Shown here one piece after another: positions 44,542 through 56,102 of a stretch of DNA of 64,000 nt. A program made the translations under genes and the position numbers. How positions within the stretch are numbered: position 1 is the stretch's first letter; every line of letters begins with the position of its first letter. Source of the stretch: Alphaproteobacteria bacterium (GTDB lineage Bacteria; Pseudomonadota; Alphaproteobacteria; Elsterales; Elsteraceae); the NCBI GenBank assembly GCA_004292755.1, contig RDXE01000024.1, positions 178,071-242,070 on the forward strand, read 5' to 3'. The notes beneath the pieces are model-generated. The model did not search any database. It had not been told where the DNA came from and was given only the letters and a program-made list of their open reading frames with translations.

Positions 44542-45326
44542 CCCAAATCCATCCCACTGCGATTATCGAGCCCGGTGCAGACCTTGGCGCTGATGTTACC
44601 ATCGGCCCCTATTGCCACATCGGTTCCCATGTCCGCCTGGGCGACCGGGTGGCACTTGCCAGCCACGTGGTGGTGGCGGGGCGCACGACAATCGGCGCCG
44701 ACAGCAAGGTCTACCCCTTTGCGTCCCTTGGCACGCCACCGCAGGCTTTGAAGTACAAGGATGAACCGTCGGAATTGGTGATCGGCACCAATTGCACCAT
44801 CCGCGAGCATGTCACCATGAACCCCGGCACAGCGTTCGGGCGCATGCGCACCGATGTTGGTGACAATTGTTTCATCATGGTCGGCTGCCACGTCGCCCAT
44901 GATTGCTCGGTTGGCAACAATGTCGTGATGGCAAACAACGCCACCCTCGGCGGTCATGTGGAGGTGGGCGACTTCGCCAATCTCGGCGGTCTTGCCGCAG
45001 TCCACCAGTGGGTGCGGATTGGGCGCTATGCCATGATCGGGGGCATGTCCGGGGTGGATAGCGATGTCATTCCCTACGGCACGGTGATGGGGGATCGTGC
45101 CCGCCTGTCCGGCCTGAACTTGATTGGGTTGAAGCGCCGTGGCTTCAGCCGCGAGGTCATTCACGCGCTGCGCACGGCCTACCGGGTGCTGTTCGCCCAG
45201 GAGGGCACGATGGCCGAGCGTTTGGAGGATGTGGCTGGGCTGTTCGCTGACAACGCACCCGTGATGGACATCGTTGCCTTCGTGCGCGCCGACAGTTCGC
45301 GGACCATCTGCCAACCCCAGGGCTAA
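44538..45326 (+). CDS. lpxA: UDP-N-acetylglucosamine acyltransferase
   Basis: 262 residues. Hexapeptide-repeat beta-helix ([26 protein letters not shown]) with catalytic H121 in [14 protein letters not shown], corresponding to E. coli H125, and a C-terminal helical part. First step of lipid A synthesis. The start overlaps fabZ. Confidence 0.96.
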   Translation: MTQIHPTAIIEPGADLGADVTIGPYCHIGSHVRLGDRVALASHVVVAGRTTIGADSKVYPFASLGTPPQALKYKDEPSELVIGTNCTIREHVTMNPGTAFGRMRTDVGDNCFIMVGCHVAHDCSVGNNVVMANNATLGGHVEVGDFANLGGLAAVHQWVRIGRYAMIGGMSGVDSDVIPYGTVMGDRARLSGLNLIGLKRRGFSREVIHALRTAYRVLFAQEGTMAERLEDVAGLFADNAPVMDIVAFVRADSSRTICQPQG

Positions 45327-45331
45327 CACGG

Positions 45332-46156
45332 GTGGCGCCGCTCGGCCTGATCGCTGGGGCGGGCGCATTGCCGCGGCGCATTCTACAGGCGTTGGCTTAC
45401 CAGAGCCGCCCGGCGTTCGTGGTCGCGTTGGAAGGGCAGTGTGACGCCGAAACGGTGCTGAGCGTGCCCCATGCATGGCATCGGCTGGGGGCGGCAGGGG
45501 CGATACTGGCCAGCCTGCGATCTGCAGGCGTTCAAGACTTGGTCATGGCTGGCAAGGTGGAGCGGCCATCCCTGCTCACCTTGGCCCCCGATGCCGTTGG
45601 GGTTGCCATGCTGGCGCGTATCGGCTGGCGTGCGCTGGGCGATGATGGCCTGTTGCGCGCTGTGACGGCTGAGTTGGAGGCCCAGGGATTTCGCGTCCTG
45701 TCCCCGGCAACGGTGCTGGCGGAATCGGTGGCACCCCTCGGGCGGTGGGGTCAACACGCCCCCGATGACTGGGCGCAGCGTGACCGGGATCGCGGCTTCG
45801 CTGTGGTTGCGGCATTGGGGGTGGCCGATGTCGGCCAGGCTGTGGTCGTTCAGCAAGGGCTGGTGCTGGCGGTTGAGGCAGCTGAGGGCACCGACGCCAT
45901 GATCGCGCGGGCAGCATCACTGGCCCGGCCCGGTCCCCGCCCCGTGCTGATCAAAGCTGCCAAGCCGACCCAGGATATGCGTCTTGACCCGCCGGTGATC
46001 GGGCCACACACCATCGCCACCTGCAGCGCCGCTGGCTTCGCGGGCGTGGCCGTGGAGGCGGGCAGGGTGATGGTGGTTGATTTGCCCCAGGTGATTGGAG
46101 AGGCGGACCGGCTGGGCCTGTTCCTTGAAGGGGTCGCGTCGTGCGTGTCTTCCTGA
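45332..46156 (+). CDS. lpxI: UDP-2,3-diacylglucosamine diphosphatase LpxI
   Basis: 274 residues from GTG 45332. PLGLIAGAGALPRRILQAL, LVMAGKVERPSL and AEGTDAMIARAASLARPGPRPVLIKAAKPTQDMRLDPPVIGPHTI are LpxI (former DUF1009) marks. It makes lipid X, the role LpxH has in enterics; LpxI is the usual form in alphaproteobacteria. It overlaps lpxB by 16 bases. Confidence 0.94.
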   Translation: MAPLGLIAGAGALPRRILQALAYQSRPAFVVALEGQCDAETVLSVPHAWHRLGAAGAILASLRSAGVQDLVMAGKVERPSLLTLAPDAVGVAMLARIGWRALGDDGLLRAVTAELEAQGFRVLSPATVLAESVAPLGRWGQHAPDDWAQRDRDRGFAVVAALGVADVGQAVVVQQGLVLAVEAAEGTDAMIARAASLARPGPRPVLIKAAKPTQDMRLDPPVIGPHTIATCSAAGFAGVAVEAGRVMVVDLPQVIGEADRLGLFLEGVASCVSS

Positions 46157-47292
46157 TCGCCGGTGAGCCCTCTGGCGATGTGCTGGGTGGGCGGCTGATC
46201 ACAGCCCTGCGGCACCTTGTGCCCCACGTCACAGTCGATGGCGTCGGTGGGACGCAGATGGCGGACGCCGGTCTGGTCAGTCGATTTCCAATGGCGGAAC
46301 TGTCGCTGATGGGTGTGGCCGAGGTGCTGCCGCACTTACCGCGCCTGATCCGTCGGATTGGCGAGACCGCCGTGGCCGTGCGCGAGACCCGGCCCGATGT
46401 GTTGGTCACCATTGATGCGCCTGCCTTCACCTTGCGGGTGGCGAAGCGATTGGCCGGCATCGGTGTGCCGCGGGTTCACTATGTGGCGCCGCAGGTATGG
46501 GCGTGGCGGGCCGGGCGGGCGAAGCATCTGGCAGACGCTGTCGATGCCCTTTTGTGCCTGTTGCCCTTTGAGCCGCCCTGGTTCACGCCCCATGGTCTTG
46601 ACGCGCGGTTCGTCGGGCACCCCGTGGTGGAGGCTGGCATTGCTGCAGGCGATCCGCATCGTTTTCGCGCCCGCCACGGGCTTGGGGAGCGCCCGGTGCT
46701 GGTTGTTCTGCCGGGCAGCCGACGCGGCGAACTGCGCCGCCACTTGCCGGTGTTCAAGGCTACAGTCGCGGACATCCTGGCCGCTGCACCCGAGGTGCAG
46801 GTGGTGATCCCAACGCTGGCGCACCTGATGGGCGCGATCACGGCTGCAACGGCCGACTGGCCTGGTTCCCCCTTGGTGGTGAGTGGAGAGCAGGATAAGC
46901 ACGACGCGTTTCGGGCGGCCGATGCAGCACTTGCGGCCTCGGGCACCGTGGCGCTGGAGTTGGCGCTCGCTGGTTGCCCCAGCGTGATCGCCTATCGGGT
47001 CAATCCGCTCACGGCCGCGCTGGCGCGGCGCCTATTGACCACGCGCTACGTCTCCCTGCCCAACATCATCGCGGATCGGGTGATCTATCCTGAGTGTCTG
47101 CAGGAGCGCTGCGCCCCAGGCCCACTGGTTGCCGAGCTGATGCCGCTGTTGCGGGAACCATCGGCCCGCAGGGCTCAACGGAGTGCCCTGGCAGAGGTGG
47201 CGACCGCCCTGGGTGACGGCGGAGAAGCCCCCAGTGTGCGCGCGGGCAAGGCCGTGCTCGATATCATCGCTGCCGGGTCCCTGATCCGCTAA
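46141..47292 (+). CDS. lpxB: Lipid-A-disaccharide synthase
   Basis: 383 residues from GTG 46141. VFLIAGEPSGDVLGGRLI, GVGGTQMADAGL, PDVLVTIDAPAFTLRVAKRL and VHYVAPQVWAWRAGRAKHL are GT19 marks. It joins lipid X and UDP-diacylglucosamine to the disaccharide. Last gene of the long + strand locus begun at rpsB. Confidence 0.95.
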   Translation: MRVFLIAGEPSGDVLGGRLITALRHLVPHVTVDGVGGTQMADAGLVSRFPMAELSLMGVAEVLPHLPRLIRRIGETAVAVRETRPDVLVTIDAPAFTLRVAKRLAGIGVPRVHYVAPQVWAWRAGRAKHLADAVDALLCLLPFEPPWFTPHGLDARFVGHPVVEAGIAAGDPHRFRARHGLGERPVLVVLPGSRRGELRRHLPVFKATVADILAAAPEVQVVIPTLAHLMGAITAATADWPGSPLVVSGEQDKHDAFRAADAALAASGTVALELALAGCPSVIAYRVNPLTAALARRLLTTRYVSLPNIIADRVIYPECLQERCAPGPLVAELMPLLREPSARRAQRSALAEVATALGDGGEAPSVRAGKAVLDIIAAGSLIR

Positions 47293-47320
47293 CTGCGGTT
47301 CACTCTGTGCTTGCTTAGGC

Positions 47321-47527
47321 TTAGCCGAGAGCGACCAGCAGGCCGATGGCGAGGGCAGCCGCCAACACCACAAGCCAGGACAGTTTCACCCGGCGGCGAC
47401 CGCCGTGATTGTCGTTGGCGGCTTTCCAGCCGCCGGGCGGTCGGCGCGCACGCACGCGGACCACCGTGGCGGGGCGCCGAGGCACCCCGCCGGTCTTGGT
47501 TTCAGTCGAGGTGTCAGGCTCAGCCAC
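47321..47527 (-). CDS. Small membrane protein downstream of gltA
   Basis: 68 residues. A basic N-terminal half ([24 protein letters not shown]) ends in one membrane helix ([21 protein letters not shown]), so a positive-inside tail anchor. The AANDN tag is common in small alphaproteobacterial proteins. The start overlaps the end of gltA by eight bases, suggesting coupling. No known function; it could still be a chance frame in GC-rich DNA. Confidence 0.55.
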   Translation of the reverse strand: MAEPDTSTETKTGGVPRRPATVVRVRARRPPGGWKAANDNHGGRRRVKLSWLVVLAAALAIGLLVALG

Positions 47528-48824
47528 GCCGGGTCAACGGCACGTAGTCGCGCCGTGGCGATCCGACATAGAGCTGACGCGGGCGACCGATCTTCTGATC
47601 GGGATCTTCGATCATTTCCTTCCACTGGCTGATCCAGCCGACGGTCCGCGCCACTGCGAACAGCACCGTGAACATTGCCGTCGGGAAGCCCATCGCGCGC
47701 AGAATGATGCCCGAGTAGAAATCAACATTCGGGTACAGCTTGCGTTGGACGAAGTAATCATCCTCCAGCGCAATCCGCTCCAGATCCATTGCCAGGTTCA
47801 GCAACTCGTCCTTTACGCCCAGCTCACCCAGCACTTCATGGCAGGTGCGACGCATGACAGAGGCGCGTGGGTCATAGTTCTTGTAGACCCGGTGACCGAA
47901 GCCCATCAGACGGAAGCTGTCGTCCTTATCCTTGGCGCGCTTGATGTACTCACCAATCCGATCCCGGCTGCCGATCTGGTGCAGCATGCCCAGCACGGCT
48001 TCATTGGCGCCGCCATGGGCCGGACCCCACAGCGAGGCAATGCCAGCCGCAATACAAGCGAACGGATTGGCACCCGAGGAGCCAGCCAACCGCACGGTCG
48101 AGGTGGAGGCGTTTTGCTCGTGATCCGCGTGCAGGATCAAGATGCGGTCCATCGCCTTCGACAACACTGGATTGTTCTTCCAGGGTTCACATGGCACAGC
48201 GAACAGCATCTGCAAGAAGTTCTCAGCATAGGCGAGATCATTACGCGGATACACGAACGGCTGGCCGATCGAATACTTGTAGGCCATTGCCGCGATGGTC
48301 GGCATTTTTGCGATCAAGCGGTGCGAGGCGATCATCCGTTGTTTCGGGTCACGGATGTCAGTGCTGTCGTGATAGAAGGCTGACAGCGCCCCCACGACGC
48401 CCGTCATCACCGCCATCGGGTGCGCGTCGCGCCGGAAGCCACGCAGGAAGTAGGAAATCTGCTCGTGCACCATCGTGTGGTAGGTGATGTTGCGCACGAA
48501 CGTGTCTTTCTGCTCACGGTTCGGCAGATCGCCGTTCAGCAGCAGATAGCAAACTTCCATGAAATCCGATTGTTCGGCGAGATCGTCGATTGCGTAGCCG
48601 CGGTGCAGCAGCTCACCCTTGTCGCCGTCGATGTAGGTGATGGCGCTGTCGCACGAACCAGTGGCCATGAAGCCCGGATCGTAGGTGAAGTAACCGGTGG
48701 CGCCGTACAGCTTGCGGACGTCAATCACCTTCGGACCGATCGTGCCGCTCAGGACGGGCAGGTCAACCTTGTTGCCGGTCGCGTTGTCGATCAGGGTGAC
48801 CGTCTGGGGAGTCTCTCCAGTCAT
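47520..48824 (-). CDS. gltA: Citrate synthase
   Basis: 434 residues, the hexameric gram-negative type. [22 protein letters not shown], the active-site [14 protein letters not shown] histidine, and [18 protein letters not shown] are complete. It condenses acetyl-CoA and oxaloacetate in the TCA cycle. It lies between lpxB (convergent) and gltX (same strand, 174 bases upstream), the normal order. The 174-base gap must hold its promoter, but I cannot place one. Confidence 0.96.
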   Translation of the reverse strand: MTGETPQTVTLIDNATGNKVDLPVLSGTIGPKVIDVRKLYGATGYFTYDPGFMATGSCDSAITYIDGDKGELLHRGYAIDDLAEQSDFMEVCYLLLNGDLPNREQKDTFVRNITYHTMVHEQISYFLRGFRRDAHPMAVMTGVVGALSAFYHDSTDIRDPKQRMIASHRLIAKMPTIAAMAYKYSIGQPFVYPRNDLAYAENFLQMLFAVPCEPWKNNPVLSKAMDRILILHADHEQNASTSTVRLAGSSGANPFACIAAGIASLWGPAHGGANEAVLGMLHQIGSRDRIGEYIKRAKDKDDSFRLMGFGHRVYKNYDPRASVMRRTCHEVLGELGVKDELLNLAMDLERIALEDDYFVQRKLYPNVDFYSGIILRAMGFPTAMFTVLFAVARTVGWISQWKEMIEDPDQKIGRPRQLYVGSPRRDYVPLTRRG

Positions 48825-48998
48825 GCGCGCCTCATCCTTTTGTGTTTGGCGTGGGGGGGTGGCCCAGGACGCGGGACCGCACGGACCTTAGGCCGGAGGC
48901 CACCTGGAAATCAATTTCCGCAAGCGCGAACAGACCAGGGTCTTATGATTCCAACCTGCGGCCTGATGTCCGCTGCGCGTCGAGGGCAAGGCTGCGGC

Positions 48999-50381
48999 CT
49001 AGCCAAGGGCATCGGCCAACCGCCCCAGCGCCTCGTCCCGACCAAGCACCGCCAGCACCTCAAACACGGGTGGCGAGACGGTGCTACCGGTCACAGCGGC
49101 CCGCAGTGGCTGCGCCGCATCGCCCAGCTTCACCCCCTCCGCCTCCGCCAAGGCGCGGATCGCGGCCTCCAGCGACGCTGCCTGCCAGTCGGTCACGGCA
49201 TGGAGACATGCGACGATCGGTTGCAGAAGGCGGCGGTTCGGGCCAGCCATCACCGCGGTTGCCTTGGTGTCCAGTACGAGGGGGCGGGGTTTGACATAAA
49301 ATGCAGCTGATTCAGCAAGTTCAACGACTGTCTTCGCACGTTGCTTTAACCCAGCCATACCAGCCAACAGCCGTGCCTGACCAGCCTCATCCACGGGGCC
49401 AAGCCGTTCGACCACCATAGCCACCAGCCGCTGATCGTCGGCGGCCCGCAGATAGTGGCCGTTGACATTGGCCAGTTTGGCGAAGTCCATCCGCGATGGG
49501 GAGCGACCAATCGTGTCGACATCGAACCAAGCGATCGCTTGCTCGGTCGAGATGATTTCCTCGTCACCATGGGACCAGCCGAGGCGCAGCAGATAGTTGC
49601 GCAAGGCTTCCGGCAGATAGCCCATGTCGCGGTAGGCATCGACCCCCAGCGCCCCATGGCGCTTGGAGAGTTTGGCGCCGTCCGGCCCATGAATCAGCGG
49701 GATGTGCCCGAACTGCGGCGGCTCCCAGCCGAACGCCCGGTAGAGTTGGGTCTGGCGGAAGGCATTGGTCAGGTGGTCGTCGCCGCGGATGACGTGGGTC
49801 ACCCCCATGTCATGGTCATCCACCACCACCGACAGCATGTAGGTGGGCGTGCCATCGGCGCGCAGCAGCACCATGTCGTCCATCTGGGCATTGTCGACTG
49901 TGACATCGCCCTGCACCAAATCATGGACCACGGTTTGCCCCTCGGTCGGTGCCTTCAAGCGCACCACGTAGGGCCGATCCGGCCAGTCTGACGCCGGGCG
50001 ATCCCGCCACCGGCCATCATAGCGCATCGGCTGCCCCTTGGCCTTTTGGTCGGCCCGCATGGCCTCCAACTCCTCAGGGGTTGCAAAGCAGCGATAGGCG
50101 TGGCCGGTCTCCAGCAGGCCGCGCGCCACGGCCGCGTGGTGGGGCGCGCGGGCGAATTGAAACACCGTCTCGCCATCCCAATCGAGGCCAAGCCAGCCGA
50201 GCCCGTCCAGGATCGCGTCGACGGCTTCGGGGGTGGAGCGTGCGCGGTCAGTATCCTCGATCCGCAGCAGGTACTTGCCGCCATGGTGTTTGGCGAACAG
50301 CCAGTTGAACAGCGCTGTGCGCGCGCCGCCGATGTGCAGATAGCCTGTGGGCGAGGGGGCGAACCGGGTGACAACAGTCAT
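48999..50381 (-). CDS. gltX: Glutamyl-tRNA synthetase
   Basis: 460 residues. [23 protein letters not shown] has the HIGH-type motif at 16-19 and [11 protein letters not shown] the KMSKS-type motif. [33 protein letters not shown] is typical of GluRS. Alphaproteobacteria often have two GltX, one used to make misacylated Glu-tRNA(Gln); which one this is cannot be told. Confidence 0.95.
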   Translation of the reverse strand: MTVVTRFAPSPTGYLHIGGARTALFNWLFAKHHGGKYLLRIEDTDRARSTPEAVDAILDGLGWLGLDWDGETVFQFARAPHHAAVARGLLETGHAYRCFATPEELEAMRADQKAKGQPMRYDGRWRDRPASDWPDRPYVVRLKAPTEGQTVVHDLVQGDVTVDNAQMDDMVLLRADGTPTYMLSVVVDDHDMGVTHVIRGDDHLTNAFRQTQLYRAFGWEPPQFGHIPLIHGPDGAKLSKRHGALGVDAYRDMGYLPEALRNYLLRLGWSHGDEEIISTEQAIAWFDVDTIGRSPSRMDFAKLANVNGHYLRAADDQRLVAMVVERLGPVDEAGQARLLAGMAGLKQRAKTVVELAESAAFYVKPRPLVLDTKATAVMAGPNRRLLQPIVACLHAVTDWQAASLEAAIRALAEAEGVKLGDAAQPLRAAVTGSTVSPPVFEVLAVLGRDEALGRLADALG

Positions 50382-50485
50382 GGTGTGTCAACAATCTCTG
50401 GCCTGATGATGCTGCGCGGTCTCTAGCATGGGCTGTGCGGCTGCTGCGACTGGTAATCGCCAGCGATTCAGGGTTGGCTGGCAGC

Positions 50486-52645
50486 ATGTCTGTGAGCCTT
50501 GCCTCACCGGTGCGTGTATCTGGTCCAGTCATCCTGCTGCGCAGGCTGGCTGGCTGGATTGGCGCTCGCGCTCAGAGCGAACGGCTGCGCTGGCCGCTCT
50601 GGCTGCCCGTCGGCATGGGGGCGGGCATCGCGTTTTACTTTCTGCTGCCGACTGAACCTGCGTGGTGGGTGGGTCCTGTTCTGGTGGCGGTGGCGCTGCT
50701 GCTGTGGGGGTTCGGTCAGCGCACAGACCTGAGGGCACCGGCCGCTTTGGCGCTGATGGCGGCGCTGGGCTTCGGTGCCGCCTGCTGGCAGACCGCAAGC
50801 CTGGAGGCGCCGCAACTCCAGCGGCGCCTGGGCTCAGTGATGGTGGAGGGCAGGGTGGTGGAGGCACCCGTGGCCGCCAATGGGCGCCGGGTGCTGATCG
50901 ACCTTGTGCGGCTGGACGGAGTGGCGCCCGCCGACACGCCAGCGCGGGTGCGCGTCACCATTCGTCCGGCCCTGCTGCCGCGGGAGGGGATTGAGCCCGG
51001 CGCCAGCATCCGCGTGCGCGCCGGTTTGATGCCGCCGCCACCTGCCGCGACGCCCGATGGTACCGACTTCCGCCGCACGCTGTTCTTCCAGCGCATCGGC
51101 GCGGTTGGCTGGGCGCTTGCAGCACCTGAGCTCGGTCCGGCGCCGCTGGAGCTACCAGCCGAAATCCGCATCGCGCGGTTGCGGGCTGCGATGACCGAGC
51201 GGATTCTTGCCGCCCTGCCCGGTGAGACCGGCGCGTTGGCAGCTGCCTTGATCGCCGGGGATCGCGGAGCCCTGTCGGAACCGCTGAACCAAGCAATGCG
51301 CGACAGCGGGCTCGCGCACATTCTGTCGATCTCTGGCTTGCACATCGGGGTGGTGGCGGGGGCGGTGCTGCTGGTGCTGCGCGCGGGCTTTGCGCTTAGC
51401 CCCTGGCTGACCTTGCGGCTGCCAGTGCGCAAGATTGCCACCGCCGCAGCCCTTGTGGTCGCCCTGGCCTACTGCATTCTGGCGGGATGGAGTGCGCCGA
51501 CCCAGCGCTCGCTGTTCATGGGGGCGCTTGCGCTTGCGGCAGTGTTGCTGGACCGCTTTGCGATCACGGCGCGCACCCTCGCAGCAGCGGCTGTGCTGGT
51601 GCTGATTGCCGATCCCGAGGCCCTGGTTGGCCCCAGCTTTCAGATGTCCTTTGCGGCTGTCGCTGCCTTGGTGGCTGGGGCGGAGCGATGGTCCGGCGGT
51701 ATTGCGGCGTGGCGACGCGAGGCGGGACCAGGGGGCAAGATCGCGCTCTGGCTGGTGGTATTGGCGGCAACCTCTCTGCTGGCGACGCTTGGCACGGCAC
51801 CCTTCTCGGCAGCGCATTTCCAGCGCGTGGCCCTCTATGGCTTGGTTGCCAACCTGCTGGCTGTGCCGCTGTCGTCCATCGCCTTGCCGCTGGGGCTGGT
51901 CGCTGTGGTGCTGATGCCATTTGGGTGGGAAGCTGTGGCCCTGGTGCCGATGGGGTGGACCTTGGACGCCACCATCTGGATCGCCCGCTGGACCGCTGAC
52001 CTGCCCGGCGCCGTGATCATCACGCCACCGGTGCCTGCGGGCGCGCTGGTGTTCGCCAGCCTCGCCGTGGTGTGGACCTGCCTGTGGCAGGGGCGCTGGC
52101 GCTGGTTGGGGGCGGTGCCGATGCTGCTGGCCATCCTCTGGACCTGGGGGGCCCCTCAGCCTGACATTCTGATCGCGGACAATGGCCGCGGCGTCGCGAT
52201 CCGGCAGAGCGACGGCACGCTGGTCATCCTGCCGGGCACCGATCGGTTGGTGGCGCAGATTTGGCGCGGACGCTCCCCCGACAGTCGCACCATCGACATC
52301 GCCACCCGCGACGACGCCACCCCGCGCTGCGACCGGCTGGGCTGCCGCCACCGGCTACACGGCCTGACCATCGCCGTCACCGTCGACGCCCGCGCCCTCC
52401 CGGCAGACTGCCGCGAGGCCGATGTGGTGATCGCCCTGGTGCCGACGCGAGGCCGTTGCCGTGATCGCCTAGTGCTGATCGACCGCTTCGACCTCTGGCG
52501 CAATGGCGCCCATGCCTTGTGGCTGACCCCGGACCCCAAAGTCACCAGCCACCGCGGCCGCAATGGCACCCGCCCCTGGAACCCCGAACCCCGCCCACGT
52601 CCCCGCCCCACAGCCGAGATTGGGGACGAGGTGGAGGAGGGGTGA
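50486..52645 (+). CDS. comEC: ComEC/Rec2-family DNA-transport membrane protein
   Basis: 719 residues from ATG 50486 (GTG 50435 would add 17). An N-terminal DUF4131 part (~30-200; GRVVEAPVAANGRRVLIDLVRLDGVAPADTPARVRVTI) leads to the competence domain with about eight helices and the mark SGLAHILSISGLHIGVVAGAVLLVLR. The C-terminus has only a degenerate beta-lactamase-like part (DILIADNGRGVAIRQSDGTLVILPG) without the HxHxDH metal motif. It would form the inner-membrane pore for single-stranded DNA uptake. Divergent from gltX. lexA, which I expect beside comEC, is not here. Confidence 0.88.
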   Translation: MSVSLASPVRVSGPVILLRRLAGWIGARAQSERLRWPLWLPVGMGAGIAFYFLLPTEPAWWVGPVLVAVALLLWGFGQRTDLRAPAALALMAALGFGAACWQTASLEAPQLQRRLGSVMVEGRVVEAPVAANGRRVLIDLVRLDGVAPADTPARVRVTIRPALLPREGIEPGASIRVRAGLMPPPPAATPDGTDFRRTLFFQRIGAVGWALAAPELGPAPLELPAEIRIARLRAAMTERILAALPGETGALAAALIAGDRGALSEPLNQAMRDSGLAHILSISGLHIGVVAGAVLLVLRAGFALSPWLTLRLPVRKIATAAALVVALAYCILAGWSAPTQRSLFMGALALAAVLLDRFAITARTLAAAAVLVLIADPEALVGPSFQMSFAAVAALVAGAERWSGGIAAWRREAGPGGKIALWLVVLAATSLLATLGTAPFSAAHFQRVALYGLVANLLAVPLSSIALPLGLVAVVLMPFGWEAVALVPMGWTLDATIWIARWTADLPGAVIITPPVPAGALVFASLAVVWTCLWQGRWRWLGAVPMLLAILWTWGAPQPDILIADNGRGVAIRQSDGTLVILPGTDRLVAQIWRGRSPDSRTIDIATRDDATPRCDRLGCRHRLHGLTIAVTVDARALPADCREADVVIALVPTRGRCRDRLVLIDRFDLWRNGAHALWLTPDPKVTSHRGRNGTRPWNPEPRPRPRPTAEIGDEVEEG

Positions 52646-52716
52646 CTATCCGCGATGATTGCGTCTTCGTTCGCTGCTACACACCGAATCAACTTTAGGG
52701 CAGAGCAGGTTTTCTC

Positions 52717-53187
52717 TCAAACACCCCGTGTATCCCGCAGCCGATCCAGCGCCCCTTGCAGGATGTAGGCGGCGGCCAGTTTATCAACCAGCTCGGCGCG
52801 GCGTTTGCGGGTCATGTCCGCGTCGATCATCATGCGGGTGACGGCCGCGGTGGACAGGCGTTCGTCCCAGAACGCCATTGGCAGGGGCAGGACAGCGTCC
52901 AGGTTCTTCTGAAACTGGCGCACACCCTGGCAGCGTGGGCCTTCGGTGCCGTCGAGAGAGATTGGCAGGCCGATCACCAAGCCAACGATCTCGCGGCTGC
53001 GGATCACCTCCGCCAAGCGGACGGCATCATCGCGGAACTTGGTCCGGCGGATGGTGTCGACGGGTGTGGCCGAGACGCCCAACGCGTCGGCAATGGCGAT
53101 GCCGATGGTTTTGGTGCCAACGTCCAGGCCGCCGAGGCGGCGGCCGCGGGTGGTGGCCGCAAGGTCGGCGAGATCGAGCAACGGCAT
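52717..53187 (-). CDS. ruvX: Putative Holliday junction resolvase / pre-16S rRNA nuclease (YqgF/RuvX)
   Basis: 156 residues from ATG 53187, which shares one base with the uvrA stop (TGATG). RNase H-like fold: RLGGLDVGTKTIGIAIAD with D22, then IVGLVIGLPISLDGTEGPRCQGVRQF, FWDERLSTAAVTR and DKLAAAYILQGALD. YqgF in E. coli trims the 5' end of 16S rRNA. The translational link to uvrA is unexpected for an rRNA enzyme and fits the older resolvase name, but does not prove it. Confidence 0.9.
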   Translation of the reverse strand: MPLLDLADLAATTRGRRLGGLDVGTKTIGIAIADALGVSATPVDTIRRTKFRDDAVRLAEVIRSREIVGLVIGLPISLDGTEGPRCQGVRQFQKNLDAVLPLPMAFWDERLSTAAVTRMMIDADMTRKRRAELVDKLAAAYILQGALDRLRDTRGV

Positions 53188-56084
53188 CAGGCGCGCTTTC
53201 GCCCGCGTGGCTTGGCATCCGATGCGACAGTGGCGGGCGGCTTTGCAGCAGCGCCAGACCGGCTGAGATAGGGGGCGAGGTAGTGGCCGGTGTGGCTGGC
53301 TGGCGTGGCGGCTACGGTCTCTGGCGTGCCTTCGGCGACAATCTGGCCGCCACCGGAGCCGCCCTCGGGACCGAGGTCGATGATCCAGTCCGCGGTCTTG
53401 ATCACCTCCAGATTGTGTTCGATCACCAGGACTGTGTTGCCTTGGTCGACAAGGGCTTGCAGCACCTCCAACAGCTTGCGGACATCCTCCCAATGCAGGC
53501 CGGTGGTTGGCTCATCCAGGATGTAGAGCGTGCGACCGGTGGAGCGGCGCGACAACTCCTTCGCCAGCTTCACCCGCTGCGCTTCGCCGCCCGACAAGGT
53601 GGTCGCCTGCTGGCCGATATGGACATAGTCGAGACCAACCCGCGCCAGTGTCTCCAGCTTGTCGCGCACTGCGGGCACGGCTTTGAACACCTCTGCCCCT
53701 TCTTCAACTGTCATCTCCAGAATATCGGCGATGCTCTTGTCGCGGAACTTGATTTCCAGGGTCTCGCGATTGTAGCGCTGGCCCTTGCAGGCATCACAGC
53801 GGACATAGACATCGGGCAGGAAGTGCATCTCGATCTTGATCACACCATCGCCCTGGCACACCTCGCACCGGCCCCCTTTGACGTTGAAGGAGAATCGCCC
53901 CGGCCCATAGCCGCGCGCTTTCGATTCCGGCAGTTGGGCGAACCAATCGCGGATCGGCGTGAAGGCGCCGGTGTAGGTTGCGGGGTTGGAGCGTGGGGTC
54001 CGGCCAATCGGTGACTGGTCGATGTCGACGATCTTGTCGATGTGCTCAATCCCATCGATGCGGGTGTGCGGTGCAGGCAGTTCCTTCGCCCCTGACAGCT
54101 TGCGCACCATCGCTTTGTACAGGGTTTCAATCACCAGAGTAGACTTGCCACCACCGGACACGCCGGTGACGCAGGTGAAAGTGCCCAGCGGGATGGAGAC
54201 GGTGACGTCCGCCAGATTGTTGCCGCGTGCGCCAACAATCGTCAGCGCCTTGCCATTGCCGGGGCGGCGCTGCTTTGGCACCTCAATCTGCCGCATGCCA
54301 ACCAGATACTGGCCAGTGATGCTGGCCGGGTTTGCCATCACTTCGGCAGGTGTTCCGGCTGCGACAACACTGCCTCCATGCACACCGGCGCCCGGACCCA
54401 TGTCGACCAGATAGTCGGCTTGGCGGATTGCATCCTCATCATGCTCCACCACCACCACCGTGTTGCCGAGGTCGCGCAGGCGCTTCAGCGTCGCCAGCAG
54501 CCGGTCATTGTCGCGTTGGTGCAAGCCGATGGAGGGTTCGTCCAACACATACAGCACACCGGTCAGGCCGGAGCCAATCTGGGACGCCAGCCGGATGCGC
54601 TGGCTCTCGCCACCCGACAAGGTGCCAGATGCGCGGGACAGGGTGAGGTACTCCAGGCCGACATTGTTCAAGAAGCCCAGCCGCTCGTTGATTTCCTTCA
54701 AAATGCGCTGGGCGATCTCGCGTTGCTTGGCGCCAAGCTCATTGGTCAACGCAAGGAACCAGCGCCCGGCCTCCGCAATCGACATGCGCGTGACCTCGCC
54801 AATGTGCAGCCCCCCCACCTTGACCGATAGGGCCTCGGGCTTCAGGCGATGGCCGTGGCAGGCCTCGCAGGTGTGCTCGGCTTGGAAACGGCCCAACTCC
54901 TCCCGCACCCAGGCGCTTTCGGTTTCCTTCCACCGGCGCTCCAGATTGGGAATCACCCCCTCGAAGGGCTTCTGGGTCTCATAGCTGCGCAGGCCATCAT
55001 TGTAGCGCATGGTGATGGTTTCGCCGCGCGTGCCAAAGAGCAGGGCTTGGCGGAACTCCTCCGGCAGTTTGGACCATGGCTTGGTCATCGACACCTTGTA
55101 GTGCCGTGTCAAACTATCCAGGGTTTGCGCATAGTATTGGGAGGATGAATTCGCCCAGGGGGCAATTGCCCCATCGGCAAGGCTAAGATCATGGTCCGGT
55201 ACAACCAGCGCGGGGTCGAATTCCAACTTTACGCCAAGGCCATCACAGGCTGGGCACGCACCGAAAGGATTGTTGAAGGAGAACAGTCGGGGCTCAATCT
55301 CATCAATCGTGAAGCCAGAAACCGGGCAGGCGAACTTGGCCGAGAACGTCGTGCTCGACCCATCGGTGGCGTTTTCCGCAAACACCAAGCCATCGGCAAG
55401 GCTGAGCGCTGTCTCCAAACTATCGGCCAGCCGGGTTGCGATGTCGGGGCGTACCACCAGACGGTCGACCACCACTTCAATGTCGTGCTTCAGCTTCTTG
55501 TTGAGGGTGGGCACTTGATCAATGTCGTACAGCGTGCCGTCGACCTTGACGCGCTGAAAGCCGCGCTTTTGCAGCTCCTGCAAGTCCTTGCGGTACTCGC
55601 CCTTGCGGCCACGAATGATCGGCGCCAACAGCAAGAGCCGCGTGCCCTCTGGCATGGTCAGGATGCGGTCAACCATCTGGGAGACGGTTTGGCTCTCAAT
55701 CGGTAAGCCTGTCGCGGGCGAATAGGGCACACCGATGCGGGCGAACAGCAGGCGCAAATAGTCGTAGATCTCCGTCACGGTGCCGACGGTGGAGCGCGGA
55801 TTGCGCGAGGTGGTTTTTTGCTCGATGGAGATCGCAGGCGACAGCCCTTCAATCAAATCAACATCGGGCTTCTGCATCAGCTCCAGGAACTGCCGGGCAT
55901 AGGCCGACAGGCTTTCGACATAGCGCCGCTGGCCCTCGGCATAGATGGTGTCGAACGCGAGAGAGGATTTGCCCGAGCCGCTGAGCCCCGTCAGCACGAT
56001 CAGCTGGTCACGCGGCAGGTCAACATCGACATTCTTCAGATTGTGTTCCCGCGCGCCGCGGACCCGGATATGCGTGGTGGACAT
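53187..56084 (-). CDS. uvrA: Excinuclease ABC subunit A
   Basis: 965 residues from ATG 56084; an upstream reading of 46 more codons crosses the tandem repeat and is not family sequence. Two ABC modules: Walker A GLSGSGKS (33-40) and GVSGGGKST, signatures LSGGESQR and LSGGEAQR, plus zinc-binding [22 protein letters not shown] and CDACKG. It finds bulky DNA lesions with UvrB. An SOS box at 56235-56249 and three 25-base repeats lie upstream, so LexA control is likely. Confidence 0.96.
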   Translation of the reverse strand: MSTTHIRVRGAREHNLKNVDVDLPRDQLIVLTGLSGSGKSSLAFDTIYAEGQRRYVESLSAYARQFLELMQKPDVDLIEGLSPAISIEQKTTSRNPRSTVGTVTEIYDYLRLLFARIGVPYSPATGLPIESQTVSQMVDRILTMPEGTRLLLLAPIIRGRKGEYRKDLQELQKRGFQRVKVDGTLYDIDQVPTLNKKLKHDIEVVVDRLVVRPDIATRLADSLETALSLADGLVFAENATDGSSTTFSAKFACPVSGFTIDEIEPRLFSFNNPFGACPACDGLGVKLEFDPALVVPDHDLSLADGAIAPWANSSSQYYAQTLDSLTRHYKVSMTKPWSKLPEEFRQALLFGTRGETITMRYNDGLRSYETQKPFEGVIPNLERRWKETESAWVREELGRFQAEHTCEACHGHRLKPEALSVKVGGLHIGEVTRMSIAEAGRWFLALTNELGAKQREIAQRILKEINERLGFLNNVGLEYLTLSRASGTLSGGESQRIRLASQIGSGLTGVLYVLDEPSIGLHQRDNDRLLATLKRLRDLGNTVVVVEHDEDAIRQADYLVDMGPGAGVHGGSVVAAGTPAEVMANPASITGQYLVGMRQIEVPKQRRPGNGKALTIVGARGNNLADVTVSIPLGTFTCVTGVSGGGKSTLVIETLYKAMVRKLSGAKELPAPHTRIDGIEHIDKIVDIDQSPIGRTPRSNPATYTGAFTPIRDWFAQLPESKARGYGPGRFSFNVKGGRCEVCQGDGVIKIEMHFLPDVYVRCDACKGQRYNRETLEIKFRDKSIADILEMTVEEGAEVFKAVPAVRDKLETLARVGLDYVHIGQQATTLSGGEAQRVKLAKELSRRSTGRTLYILDEPTTGLHWEDVRKLLEVLQALVDQGNTVLVIEHNLEVIKTADWIIDLGPEGGSGGGQIVAEGTPETVAATPASHTGHYLAPYLSRSGAAAKPPATVASDAKPRGRKRA

Positions 56085-56102
56085 CGCCTGATTGCCTCTC
56101 GC

